DNA from: Shewanella benthica
Lineage (GTDB): Bacteria > Pseudomonadota > Gammaproteobacteria > Enterobacterales > Shewanellaceae
NCBI GenBank assembly: GCA_023284085.1
Contig: JAKVHY010000046.1
Coordinates: 1 to 40,783, forward strand
Length of the DNA stretch: 40,783 nucleotides
Reading direction: 5' to 3'
Below, one piece after another: positions 8,267 through 16,945 of the stretch. A model generated the notes under the pieces. That model made no database searches and had not been told where the DNA came from. It saw only the letters and a program-made list of their open reading frames with translations. A program made the translations under genes and the position numbers. Each line of letters opens with the position of its first letter. The stretch's first letter is position 1.

Positions 8267-11200
8267 ATGAAAAACCTGATAATCGACGGCAAGCAAGTAT
8301 CGGCTAGCCCGGATGCAAGCATATTGACCATAGCCACCGAGGCTGGCATCACCATCCCCAGCCTGTGTCAATCGCCACTTGTCAATATCTTAGCCACTGA
8401 CCATGACTCCCAGGTGGAGCATAAAAGCCACTGCGATCTCTGTGTGGTTGAGGTCTGCCACTCGACGCCGCAGGCGGGGGCAAGCAAGTGGACGGTTAGA
8501 GCTTGTGAAACCAGACTCGCTAGCCTGATGGACTCGGCAGGTTCTCAGGTTACTATCATCACCCAATCGGCTCACCTGAGTCGGCTGCGCAAGTCGGCAT
8601 TGACCGAGATATTAAGTGATCACTTTGCCGATTGTGAGGCGCCATGTCAGCAAGCCTGCCCCGCCGGCGTCGATGTGCAGTCCTACCTGTTTCATATTGC
8701 CCAAGGCAATCATAGAGAAGCGGTCAAGGTGATAAAGCAGACACTGCCGCTACCATTATCGATTGGTCGGGTCTGTCCGGCATTTTGTGAGACCGAGTGT
8801 CGGCGTGGCTTAGTCGATGAACCTGTGGCGATAAGGCAACTCAAGCGGCACGCGGCGGATCTAGATATCGAAGACAGCGACAGCTATGTGCCTGAGCGGG
8901 CGCCGGCGACCGGGAAAAAAGTGGCCATCATAGGCAGTGGCCCGGCTGGAATCACCGCCGGTTTTTACCTGTCAAACTCGGGTCACGATGTCACCATCTA
9001 TGAGTCTATGCCCAAGGCCGGCGGCTGGTTGCGCTACGGTATTCCCGAATACCGCTTGCCAAAAGATATCCTAGATAAAGAGATTGCCTTGCTGTGCAAG
9101 AATGGCTTGAATATCGAGACCAATATCAGGCTGGGACAGGACATACATCTGCAGCAACTGGTCGAAGGTTTCGATGCCGTTTGTCTCGCCATCGGTGCCC
9201 AGAAAGCGGTACCGATGAATTATCCCGGCACAGATCTCGATGGTTGTTATCTGGGTGTCGATTACCTCAGAGACTACTGCACCGACAAACGCTATAAGAC
9301 AGGAGAGAGAGTCGCCGTCATCGGCGGCGGCAATACCGCCATCGACTGTGCCCGTACCGCCCTTCGAGATGGCGCTAAGGTCACCCTTGTCTACCGTCGC
9401 ACCCGCGATGAGATGCCTGCCGAAGACTATGAGATCGAGGAGGCCGAACATGAAGGGGTCGAATTTTACTTTCTGACCAATCCAATTAAGAATCACAGTG
9501 ATGACCATGGCCGGGTTAACGCGATCACGTTCGAGAAGATGGCGCTCGGTGAGCCCGACGCATCCGGGAGACGCAGGCCGGTGGCAACGGGAGAGACCTT
9601 CACCGACGCCTTCGATACCGTGATCCCGGCCGTATCACAGATGCCAGACATGGAGTTTCTGCAACAACCACAGGATCAACTGGTAACCGGGGCGCTGGCC
9701 CTGAGCCGCTGGAATACCTTCGAAGGCTGCGACCATACCATGTCGGCGGGTCTATCTGCCGGTATCGACAAGCTGTTTGTATTGGGAGACTGCAGAACCG
9801 GTCCGGCGACGGCGGTGGCGGCGGTGGCCGATGGTCGCAAGGCGGCAATCGCCATCGAGAAGTTACTCACCCAGGGCCTGACATGTGACCTCATCCCCAA
9901 GCAATTTAATGCCACCAAGGCCGAGAAGACCGCCAGCCTGTCGGCGCGCCTCTATCCAGATATAGAGCGCCAACCTAAGGTCAAGATGCCCGAGCTCAGC
10001 CTCCAGCTGCGTAACTTCAATTTCAAGGAGATCGAGCTGGGTTTCAACGCGGATTTGGCCATGCAGGAGGCGGCGCGCTGCCTGGAATGCGCCTGCCAGG
10101 CCAATACGCGTTGTGACTTGCGCGATTATGCCTCACGTTATCGGGTAGATAACGCGGCACTGACTGCCGACAAACTGGAACATGCACCGAGACAATTTAG
10201 TGTCGATAGCAGCAGTCCGTTTATCACCTTCGATGCCAACCGCTGCATCAGCTGCGGCGCCTGCGTCGACATTTGTCAGCAGCAGGCCGGTCATCACGCC
10301 ATCAGTTTCGCAGCCGATAACTATCAGGCGCTGCCAACCGAGGAGACAGGCCAACTGAGCCGGCGCGCACCGAGAGTCGGCTTTAGCGCCTCGATGAATG
10401 ACAGTAATTGCGTCCAATGTGGTGGTTGCATTCAGGTCTGTCCGACGGGTGCACTCGTCGACGCGCGTGACAAGACCCAGGGGCTGACGGCTCCATTGAA
10501 GCAAGTATCAAGCATATGTACTTACTGCGGCGTAGGCTGCAGGATCGATATGCATGTCGATGTGGCCAGCAACACCATTAAGCGCATCAGCGGCAACACT
10601 CACTCTCCCGTCAACGAAGGCATGTTGTGTGTCAAGGGCCGCTTTGGCTTCGACTTCATCGCCAGCGAACAGCGCCTGACTCAGCCACTGCTACGCAAGG
10701 AGGGACAGCTGGTCGCCGTATCCTGGGATGAAGCCATCGACTTTATCGGGGCTAAATTGTCACAGATCATCGCAACCCATGGCAGTGATGCCGTCGCTGG
10801 ACTGGCGTCGGCGAAGGCGACCAACGAAGATAACTACCTGTTCCAGAAGTTGTTCAGAAGCGTCATCGGCACCAATAACATCGACCACTGCGCCCGTCTC
10901 TGTCACGCTGCCACAGTCACCGCCCTGTATGACAGCCTAGGCAGTGGCGCCATGACCAATGATATTTCCGGGATCAAGGAGTCGGATCTGATCTTCATCT
11001 TGGGATCCGACACCAGTAACACCCATCCCATCATAGCCTCGAAGATCAAGGCGGCGATTCGGGATCACGGGGCCAGGTTGATGGTCGCCGATCCCAAACG
11101 GATCGACATCGCCGATCACGCCGAACTATATGTTAGCCAGAAGCCCGGCACCGATGTCATGCTACTCAATGCCATCATGCAACAGATCATCATCAACGAC

Positions 11201-12571
11201 TGGCATGATCTCGACTATATTCATGCCCGGGTCGATGGCTTCGACGCGCTCTATGACGAGGTGATGAAGACCGAGTACAGCCTGGATAATGCCGAGATCA
11301 TCACCCAAGTGAATGGCGCCGATATCATGACCATGGCACGTATGATAGGCACGGCAGAAAAAACTGCGGTCTATTACGCCATGGGAATTACCCAGCACAC
11401 CTCAGGGCATGACAATGTCACCGCCATCGCCAACCTCCAGTTGCTGTGTGGCAACATAGGGGTAAAAGGGGCCGGCATCAATCCGCTTCGGGGCCAGAGC
11501 AATGTACAAGGGGCCTGTGACATGGGCGCGCTGCCAAATTACTTCAGCGGCTACCAGAGAGTAGACGATGCACGAGTGCAGCAGAAATTCAGCCAGGCCT
11601 GGGGCAAGGATGCTCTTCCCCGCCAGATTGGCATTACAGCCACCGAGATGATGCAGGCAATTCTCAAGGGAGATCTCAAGGCTCTGTTTGTTATGGGTGA
11701 AAATCCGGCCCTGAGCGATCCCGATCAGGCCCATGTTATTCAAGCCTTGAACGCGGCCGAGCTTCTGATAGTGCAGGATATCTTCCTGACTGAAACCGCG
11801 CAGCTCGCCGATGTGGTGCTGCCAGCACTGAGCTTCGCCGAGAAACAGGGGCACTTCACCAACACGGAACGCCGGGTACAGCAGTTGCAGGTGGCGGTGA
11901 CACCGCCGGGAGATGCGCTGGAGGATTGGAAAATTCTGCAGCTGCTGGCCAATCGCTTGGGCGCCGACTGGCAATACCTGGACGAGCATCAGATCTGGCA
12001 GGAGATCACTGAAGTAACGCCCCAGTATCGCGCCATCAGCTGGCAGGCCATAGATATCGATGGCGCAAACGGCTATCAGGGACTGCAGTGGCCCTGCCCG
12101 AGCGAGAATCATCCCGGCACCCCTATTCTGCACACAGATGAATTTACCCGGGGCCGGGCAAGAATGCTCCCAGTGGGTTACAGATTGCCGGCGGAGGTGC
12201 CATGCAAAGAGTACCCGCTCATCCTGTCGACCGGACGTTTACTGGAGCAGTTCCATACCGGTACCTTAACCAGAAAGACCCCCGGACTGGATGAGCTGGG
12301 CTCACCTAAGGTGATGATATCAGTCTACGATGCCGACCAGTTGGCGATTGGCAATGGCGATATGCTCAGACTTACGACCCGCCGCGGTGAAATTGAGATA
12401 AAAGCATTCGTCACCAGACGTGCCCAGGCCGGGGTGCTGTTCCTGCCCTTCCACTTTGTCGAGGCTGCGGCCAACAAACTCACCATTAATGCGCTGGATC
12501 CTGTGGCCAAGATCCCCGAGTTTAAGGTCTGTGCCGTCAAGGTGGAGAAGCTGGAAACTGAGATGGTCTAG
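8267..12571 (+). CDS. fdhF: Formate dehydrogenase alpha subunit with fused 2Fe-2S, GltD-like and ferredoxin modules
   Basis: 1434 residues, about twice a plain FdhF. In order: a 2Fe-2S domain (Cys34, 56, 59, 80); a GltD-type 4Fe-4S/FAD/NAD(P)H oxidoreductase (Cys123-127-131 and 170-174-178; FAD motif GSGPAG at 223-228; second dinucleotide motif VAVIGGGNTAIDCAR); two 4Fe-4S ferredoxin motifs (CISCGACVDIC, CVQCGGCIQVC); then the molybdopterin domain, opening with CTYCGVGC and a fourth cluster cysteine in GMLCVKGRFG. Cys879-His880 (HCARLCHAAT) sits where E. coli FdhF has selenocysteine 140, so this is a Cys-type formate dehydrogenase. The chain could carry electrons from formate to NAD(P)+ or a quinone-independent acceptor in one polypeptide, in the cytoplasm. 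No twin-arginine signal is present. GC content is visibly above its neighbours. Direction and acceptor are inferred. Confidence 0.9.
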   Translation: MKNLIIDGKQVSASPDASILTIATEAGITIPSLCQSPLVNILATDHDSQVEHKSHCDLCVVEVCHSTPQAGASKWTVRACETRLASLMDSAGSQVTIITQSAHLSRLRKSALTEILSDHFADCEAPCQQACPAGVDVQSYLFHIAQGNHREAVKVIKQTLPLPLSIGRVCPAFCETECRRGLVDEPVAIRQLKRHAADLDIEDSDSYVPERAPATGKKVAIIGSGPAGITAGFYLSNSGHDVTIYESMPKAGGWLRYGIPEYRLPKDILDKEIALLCKNGLNIETNIRLGQDIHLQQLVEGFDAVCLAIGAQKAVPMNYPGTDLDGCYLGVDYLRDYCTDKRYKTGERVAVIGGGNTAIDCARTALRDGAKVTLVYRRTRDEMPAEDYEIEEAEHEGVEFYFLTNPIKNHSDDHGRVNAITFEKMALGEPDASGRRRPVATGETFTDAFDTVIPAVSQMPDMEFLQQPQDQLVTGALALSRWNTFEGCDHTMSAGLSAGIDKLFVLGDCRTGPATAVAAVADGRKAAIAIEKLLTQGLTCDLIPKQFNATKAEKTASLSARLYPDIERQPKVKMPELSLQLRNFNFKEIELGFNADLAMQEAARCLECACQANTRCDLRDYASRYRVDNAALTADKLEHAPRQFSVDSSSPFITFDANRCISCGACVDICQQQAGHHAISFAADNYQALPTEETGQLSRRAPRVGFSASMNDSNCVQCGGCIQVCPTGALVDARDKTQGLTAPLKQVSSICTYCGVGCRIDMHVDVASNTIKRISGNTHSPVNEGMLCVKGRFGFDFIASEQRLTQPLLRKEGQLVAVSWDEAIDFIGAKLSQIIATHGSDAVAGLASAKATNEDNYLFQKLFRSVIGTNNIDHCARLCHAATVTALYDSLGSGAMTNDISGIKESDLIFILGSDTSNTHPIIASKIKAAIRDHGARLMVADPKRIDIADHAELYVSQKPGTDVMLLNAIMQQIIINDWHDLDYIHARVDGFDALYDEVMKTEYSLDNAEIITQVNGADIMTMARMIGTAEKTAVYYAMGITQHTSGHDNVTAIANLQLLCGNIGVKGAGINPLRGQSNVQGACDMGALPNYFSGYQRVDDARVQQKFSQAWGKDALPRQIGITATEMMQAILKGDLKALFVMGENPALSDPDQAHVIQALNAAELLIVQDIFLTETAQLADVVLPALSFAEKQGHFTNTERRVQQLQVAVTPPGDALEDWKILQLLANRLGADWQYLDEHQIWQEITEVTPQYRAISWQAIDIDGANGYQGLQWPCPSENHPGTPILHTDEFTRGRARMLPVGYRLPAEVPCKEYPLILSTGRLLEQFHTGTLTRKTPGLDELGSPKVMISVYDADQLAIGNGDMLRLTTRRGEIEIKAFVTRRAQAGVLFLPFHFVEAAANKLTINALDPVAKIPEFKVCAVKVEKLETEMV

Positions 12572-12589
12572 ATAACAGCCCGCTAAAAG

Positions 12590-12617
12590 AATGGGAAGCG
12601 AGAGCTTCCCATTTTAG
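12590..12617 (+). terminator. Rho-independent terminator of the formate dehydrogenase gene
   Basis: A perfect 10-bp stem (12590-12599 with 12604-12613) closes a GAGA tetraloop and runs into a short T run. It lies 18 bp after the stop codon. The A-rich 5' flank could let it work in both directions, which would also suit the leftward chrA transcript. Confidence 0.88.
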
Positions 12618-12795
12618 TGACTACAGCAAGGGCTTACAGCTTAAGCTGCTGGCCAATTTTCTCCTCGAAGGCTAATTAATGACCCCGCCGAGATACCCGG
12701 ACTCGAGTTCATCGACTCAATTTCCGGATCACAATTATGCCAGTCGCTGAACAAGTACCACCATCCACATACAATATAGAAAAGTCATATATGAC

Positions 12796-13959
12796 TCATA
12801 TAAATGATACCAACAGTCCCACAGCTGAAAAACCGACGACCAAGAATAAGATATTAGGCTTAAACAACTTCAACCAGCCAAAGCCTAAGAGCACCAATGC
12901 CATGTCCAGAGGCACTTTCACCGCACTGGTAAACACCGGCATATAGAGCGCCGAAATCAGAAAGCCAACCACAACAGCATTGATACCGGCTAAGGCTCCG
13001 ACAACCTTAGGACGAGCACTCAGGGCTGCCCAAGTCTTCAATGCCACTAACATCAATAGGAAGCCAGGAAGAAAGATCGCTAGGGTTGCCACTATGGCCC
13101 CAACTAAAGGCGATTGGCTCCACAGCTCGGCACCTAAGAAAGCAGCCAAAGCGAACATGGGGCCCGGGACCGCTTGGGCTAAGGCATAACCGGTAATGAA
13201 TCTATCGCTGGTCATGGCATCGCCGACTATGGTCTCCAATAACGGCAACACCACATGACCGCCTCCAAATACCAGACTACCGGCCTGGAAAAACTGACCA
13301 AATACTTGCCCCAAATGAGCATCCATCTTTATTAACGCCAAGGAAGCGATAAACAAGAGGGCAAAAACGGCTAACCAGGCATAACCCAGAGTGATAGGTT
13401 TAGTTTCTACTAGTGTAAGCTCATCACTAGCGTCACAGGGAGAGAGATATTTAACCCCCACCAGAGCTGCCACCAACAAGACCAGCACCTGAGCCAACAG
13501 AGATCCATATAAAATCAACAACACACTAGAGGTTAACATCAGAATTTTGGCTAGATGTTTGCGACAAAACTGGTTAAACATGATCCACACAGCATCGGCA
13601 ACCACGACCACGGCGAGTAATTTCAGACCATATATGACTCCCAGAAACCAGTCATTATCCAGCCATTGAGCACTGGTCACCGACAAAAGAAAGAGTAAAC
13701 AAAATGAGGGCAGAGTGAAGCCGATAAAGGCGGCTATGCCACCGAGTAAACCACCTCTGTGATAGCCAATGGCGAAGCCGACCTGACTCGAACCCGGCCC
13801 AGGCATAAACTGGCTCAATGCAACCAGACTCGCGTAATGTTTATCGTCGAGCCATTTCAGATCACTGACAAAAGTCTGCCTGAAATAACCAATATGTGCG
13901 GCGGGACCACCGAAACTGACCAGTCCCAAAGAGAGAAAACGAACAAAGATATGCCACAT
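12796..13959 (-). CDS. chrA: Chromate transporter ChrA (CHR family, two-domain form)
   Basis: 387 residues with about ten hydrophobic segments. Two homologous halves are visible. The first carries FGGPAAHIGYFR and QFMPGPGSSQVGFAIGY; the second carries FGGGHVVLPLLE and ALAQAVPGPMFALAAFLGA. The FGG and PGP motifs repeated once per half define the bidomain (long-chain) CHR family of inner-membrane chromate/sulfate antiporters. Family membership is secure. That chromate is the physiological substrate is inferred from characterised members, and sulfate or another oxyanion is possible. No chrB-type regulator or sulfur gene lies next to it; the following gene is convergent. Confidence 0.93.
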   Translation of the reverse strand: MWHIFVRFLSLGLVSFGGPAAHIGYFRQTFVSDLKWLDDKHYASLVALSQFMPGPGSSQVGFAIGYHRGGLLGGIAAFIGFTLPSFCLLFLLSVTSAQWLDNDWFLGVIYGLKLLAVVVVADAVWIMFNQFCRKHLAKILMLTSSVLLILYGSLLAQVLVLLVAALVGVKYLSPCDASDELTLVETKPITLGYAWLAVFALLFIASLALIKMDAHLGQVFGQFFQAGSLVFGGGHVVLPLLETIVGDAMTSDRFITGYALAQAVPGPMFALAAFLGAELWSQSPLVGAIVATLAIFLPGFLLMLVALKTWAALSARPKVVGALAGINAVVVGFLISALYMPVFTSAVKVPLDMALVLLGFGWLKLFKPNILFLVVGFSAVGLLVSFI

Positions 13960-14038
13960 AGAGTTATTGACTGGGTAATGAAATAATAATTATCGTGAAT
14001 GATATGACACCAAGATTACACCAATATGACAGAAACGG

Positions 14039-15214
14039 TCACAAGATAGGTGTGATATCAACATCTGCGATGGAAATTCGTTTTCCTAACTTAGACGCCA
14101 TCCAGCGGACCACCTCTTTAGAGGTCGTTCTGAAGGTTGTTAACTTGCCACCATAGAGCGTCATCAGTCTGGGGTGGGTAATACTGGTTTTGAGTAATAT
14201 CTCTCTTGGGCGATCGAATGAACTGCCATTGAGCTTAGGCAGCACCCTTACTCCACAAAAAGTGTCTATGATTAAAGCCTCCAGCTGTTCAACGCTCCCC
14301 TGAGCTGGGAAGTAATGTTTATATATCCCAAGCAAGTAAGAAATCTCTTCTCGCGTCGACTCAGGTTTGCCATCTAACTTATCCAGAATCGTTTCTGTGG
14401 TTCCGAGTAAGGTTTTCCCCTTCCAGGGCATCACAAACACCACTCTGTTATCGAAGCAAGATTCCAGGTACAAGATCCCACTGGGTGCAGGAATGTCCAA
14501 TAGGAGATGAGAGCCCTGTACTAAGTCGACATGCTCTTTAGCCATAGGGGGAACTAAGCTCTCTATCACATCATTGACCCAAGGACCGGCGGCATTGATG
14601 ACACAAGATGCTCTTTGTACCACGAGGTCATCCTGATAAAGGTAGCTCACTTCACAGTAGTCTGGCGTGTGGACTATAGCGTCACACTCAGCATGGCTGA
14701 GAACTTGCGCCCCCAGGCCTTGGGCACTTCTCATCACAGCTTGGGTCAGCGCTTTATCATCGGTCTGAGCGTCCCAATACCTGAACACAGCTTTTAGTCC
14801 CTGCAGCTTTAATCCGGTAATTTTCGACCACTCCACCGCAGGCAAGCTGGTGAAACGCCCTAAAGGATCGAATTCGCTCAGTACTGAATATGCCGTTAAT
14901 CCGGCACGTATCGCCCATTGGTTGCGCTGGCTCGTATCATAGACAGGGATATAGAAAGGCACGGCTTTCACTAGATGGGGCGCCAAACGAAGCAGGGCTC
15001 GGCGCTCAGATAAGGAGTTTCTGACTAGAGATATCTGTCCGGTCTCTAGGTAACGTAGACCACCATGAATGAGTTTGCTTGAATTTGCGGAGGTTTGCCC
15101 GCCGATAGCGCCTTTCTCGAGTAATAAGACGCTGTAACCTGCGGCCGACGCACATTGAGCAATGCCAGCCCCATTGATGCCACCTCCTATGATGACCACA
15201 TCTATTATATCCAT
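14039..15214 (-). CDS. GlpD-like FAD-dependent glycerol-3-phosphate dehydrogenase, short form
   Basis: 391 residues. The Rossmann FAD motif GGGINGAG starts near residue 10, followed by the GlpD hallmark TSANSSKLIHGGLRYLE. Further family signatures are CVINAAGPWVNDV, MPWKGKTLLGTTET and the C-terminal RLMTLYGGKLTTFRTTSKE. These place it in the GlpD/GlpA family, which oxidises sn-glycerol 3-phosphate to dihydroxyacetone phosphate and passes electrons to quinone at the inner membrane. It stops about 100 residues short of E. coli GlpD (501), lacking the C-terminal DAO_C cap, and is not next to glpK or glpF. A different substrate is therefore possible. It sits 100 bp downstream of ohrR on the same strand and may be co-transcribed with it. 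Confidence 0.82.
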   Translation of the reverse strand: MDIIDVVIIGGGINGAGIAQCASAAGYSVLLLEKGAIGGQTSANSSKLIHGGLRYLETGQISLVRNSLSERRALLRLAPHLVKAVPFYIPVYDTSQRNQWAIRAGLTAYSVLSEFDPLGRFTSLPAVEWSKITGLKLQGLKAVFRYWDAQTDDKALTQAVMRSAQGLGAQVLSHAECDAIVHTPDYCEVSYLYQDDLVVQRASCVINAAGPWVNDVIESLVPPMAKEHVDLVQGSHLLLDIPAPSGILYLESCFDNRVVFVMPWKGKTLLGTTETILDKLDGKPESTREEISYLLGIYKHYFPAQGSVEQLEALIIDTFCGVRVLPKLNGSSFDRPREILLKTSITHPRLMTLYGGKLTTFRTTSKEVVRWMASKLGKRISIADVDITPIL

Positions 15215-15314
15215 GGTTTTCTCTATTTACTCGAATAAAACCAAGATAGCACAATTATTTAACCAAAGTTCAGACCTAGCTTTCCTATGAATTATTCCTA
15301 TAAATGAGACTCGC

Positions 15315-15764
15315 TCATTTGGCTGAACTGAGTAATAGGTAGGCTTGATCACATAGGCGTTTTAATTCAATAAATACTTGCGGATCTCCCCCAAGTTTAC
15401 AGCGCATCTGATCGGGGATTTTTGCAGCTTCGGCCTCTAATTGCTTCCCGGATTGAGTAATATGCAGCACTCTGACTCTTTCATCTTGCTCACTGCGACC
15501 ACGACTGACCAAACCTTTCACCTCCAAACGCTTAAGCAAAGGTGTCAAAGTGCCCGAATCCAGATGCAGTTTCTCTCCTAATGTTTTCACGCTGATACCT
15601 GGGTGCTGCCACAATACCAACATGGCTAAATACTGAGGATAGGTAAGGTCCAACTCATTCAATAACGGACGGTATGCTCTCACCATGGCATTGCTGGCAC
15701 TGTACAGGGAAAAACAAACTTGGTTGTCGAGTGAGAGAGGATTGGTATTTTTTACGTTAGGCAT
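15315..15764 (-). CDS. ohrR: MarR-family organic-peroxide sensor OhrR (2-Cys type)
   Basis: 149 residues with the OhrR N-terminal signature CFSLYSASNAM and a winged helix (PQYLAML, LGEKLHLDSGTLTPLLKRLE, GLVSRGRSEQDERVRVL). Cys17 is in the position of the reactive cysteine. Tyr31 and Tyr42 fall 14 and 25 residues after it, and Cys122 falls 105 residues after it. These are the same spacings as Cys22, Tyr36, Tyr47 and Cys127 of Xanthomonas OhrR, so it is probably a 2-Cys sensor that forms an intersubunit disulfide with organic hydroperoxides and leaves DNA. No ohr reductase gene is adjacent, which is unusual. A perfect palindrome lies just upstream of the start. Confidence 0.88.
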   Translation of the reverse strand: MPNVKNTNPLSLDNQVCFSLYSASNAMVRAYRPLLNELDLTYPQYLAMLVLWQHPGISVKTLGEKLHLDSGTLTPLLKRLEVKGLVSRGRSEQDERVRVLHITQSGKQLEAEAAKIPDQMRCKLGGDPQVFIELKRLCDQAYLLLSSAK

Positions 15765-15784
15765 GTTAGCAAAACCACAGTTGT

Positions 15785-15802
15785 TATATTGTGCACAATA
15801 TA
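15785..15802. promoter_or_regulatory. Probable OhrR operator
   Basis: The 18-bp sequence TATATTGTGCACAATATA is a perfect inverted repeat beginning 21 bp upstream of the ohrR start codon. The ATTGT/ACAAT half-sites resemble MarR/OhrR binding sites, so autoregulation is the simplest reading. It could also serve a rightward promoter, but no convincing gene begins within 340 bp on that side. Confidence 0.72.
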
Positions 15803-16146
15803 CTTACATATAGGGCATAAATCGACTTTTTTAATAAAAGAGGCAAAAATATACAGTCAAGATTGTAAATTATCAAAATTTATTTACGCTGAGTATTATT
15901 GCCAACAGAAGTCAAAAATATGTCGACAAACCAGTAAACTAGAAGGTGGTAACGCTTTCGGCGCCTGTCTATATTATGACACTTCAGATCTGAGCTTGAA
16001 AAAACCTCTTCTAAAAAAAGCGTCAAAATTCAATGGATTGATTTTTATCCTGTATTGGCATAGATTTGCACCTAAATTATCTACCTAGACCATAAATCTT
16101 GTTGTCTCCAGAAGGTCTACTGGGCATTGCTTCGAAGGAGTTCTAA
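15803..16146. other. Gene-free interval between the ohrR operator and the OmpA-like gene
   Basis: AT-rich. A 99-codon frame (15789-16088, plus) overlaps the operator palindrome, has no ribosome-binding site and shows no family features, so I do not call it. The end of the interval holds a good Shine-Dalgarno, GAAGGAG at about 16134-16140, for the next gene. Confidence 0.5.
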
Positions 16147-16665
16147 ATGAAAGCAATTATATCCATCACCTGTTTACTGTTTGCTGGAAGCGCAATAGCA
16201 GAGTGTGCACCTAATATACACCTCACTGAAATCCCTTATGCTAAAAATAGCTCTTACTTCCCCAGTAAATATGCCAAGCAGTTGGATGAATTAATTGAAA
16301 GTACATCAAATAAACCGGGCTATTTGCTGCTCGAGTTTCAGATATTAAAGCTGCAAGCAAGCGATGATGCCCGCAAGTACAATATGTGGCTGGCAAATCG
16401 ACGTATAGATAGAATAAAAGAATACCTGACCAATTCACATTACCCGGCACCGGTTATCAGCCGTATCTTAACCGCCAGTAACGAAGACCTCAGAGATGTC
16501 AGTGTAAGTTGGTGTAATGGTGTTCAATCGAGTTCAGCTGTAGCCCTAGCTGCAACTGATAAGCAACCCCCAGTTAATGATATCAGCTTACCCTCCATTA
16601 ACTCAGAAGATGATGCTTCAATCAATAGTGATACTCATGCAAGCACTTTCTCAGGTTCTCGCTAG
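16147..16665 (+). CDS. Exported OmpA-like domain protein
   Basis: 172 residues with a clear Sec signal peptide (MKAIISITCLLFAGSAIA, cleavage before ECAP). Mature residues about 30-120 follow an OmpA C-terminal-domain pattern: FPSKYAKQLDELI, GYLLLEFQ, then NMWLANRRIDRIKEYL, which matches the N-LS-RA--V--YL helix that binds peptidoglycan in OmpA. The Asp and Arg that contact diaminopimelate are not clearly conserved, so peptidoglycan binding is uncertain. The last 45 residues are Ser/Asp-rich and look disordered. Two cysteines remain in the mature protein (near the N-terminus and in VSWC). A strong GAAGGAG ribosome-binding site precedes the ATG. It lies upstream of the Trx-CcdA fusion but is separated by a hairpin. 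Confidence 0.6.
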   Translation: MKAIISITCLLFAGSAIAECAPNIHLTEIPYAKNSSYFPSKYAKQLDELIESTSNKPGYLLLEFQILKLQASDDARKYNMWLANRRIDRIKEYLTNSHYPAPVISRILTASNEDLRDVSVSWCNGVQSSSAVALAATDKQPPVNDISLPSINSEDDASINSDTHASTFSGSR

Positions 16666-16767
16666 GAGTTGAGGTTTACTATCCAGTTACCTTGATGAAC
16701 TGACTTCTGCAACAAATTTAGTGAATGGAATTAATGAAGCTAATTTAGCTGATACCAATGTGTAAGC

Positions 16768-16796
16768 AACCTATGGTCTCCCTGTGACCATAGGTT
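16768..16796 (+). terminator. Hairpin after the OmpA-like gene, probable terminator
   Basis: A perfect 11-bp stem (16768-16778 with 16786-16796) and a 7-nt loop lie 102 bp after the stop codon. The following bases are only weakly T-rich, so termination is likely but not certain. It separates the OmpA-like gene from the Trx-CcdA gene. Confidence 0.55.
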
Positions 16797-16945
16797 TAAA
16801 CCTTATATCGTTAATCGGCCTCAGTTCCCATTTTCTTATAATTCGAGATTTCTGTTGCAAATTTTGCATGCAAATGTATCCCCCACAACGAAGATAAGTA
16901 AGATAATTATTGCGATAACATCTAGCGCATCCTATAGGAGGGTAC

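Noticed and set aside
11402..12133. 243-codon minus-strand frame inside the formate dehydrogenase gene
   Set aside because: Antisense shadow of a GC-rich gene; the plus-strand protein has every catalytic motif.
15789..16088. 99-codon plus-strand frame after the ohrR operator
   Set aside because: It overlaps the operator, lacks a ribosome-binding site and has unstructured, low-complexity composition.
16670..16762. Short open tail reading SYLDELTSATNLVNGINEA after the OmpA-like gene
   Set aside because: It looks coding in composition but has no start codon and only about 30 codons; it may be a remnant, but I cannot assign it.
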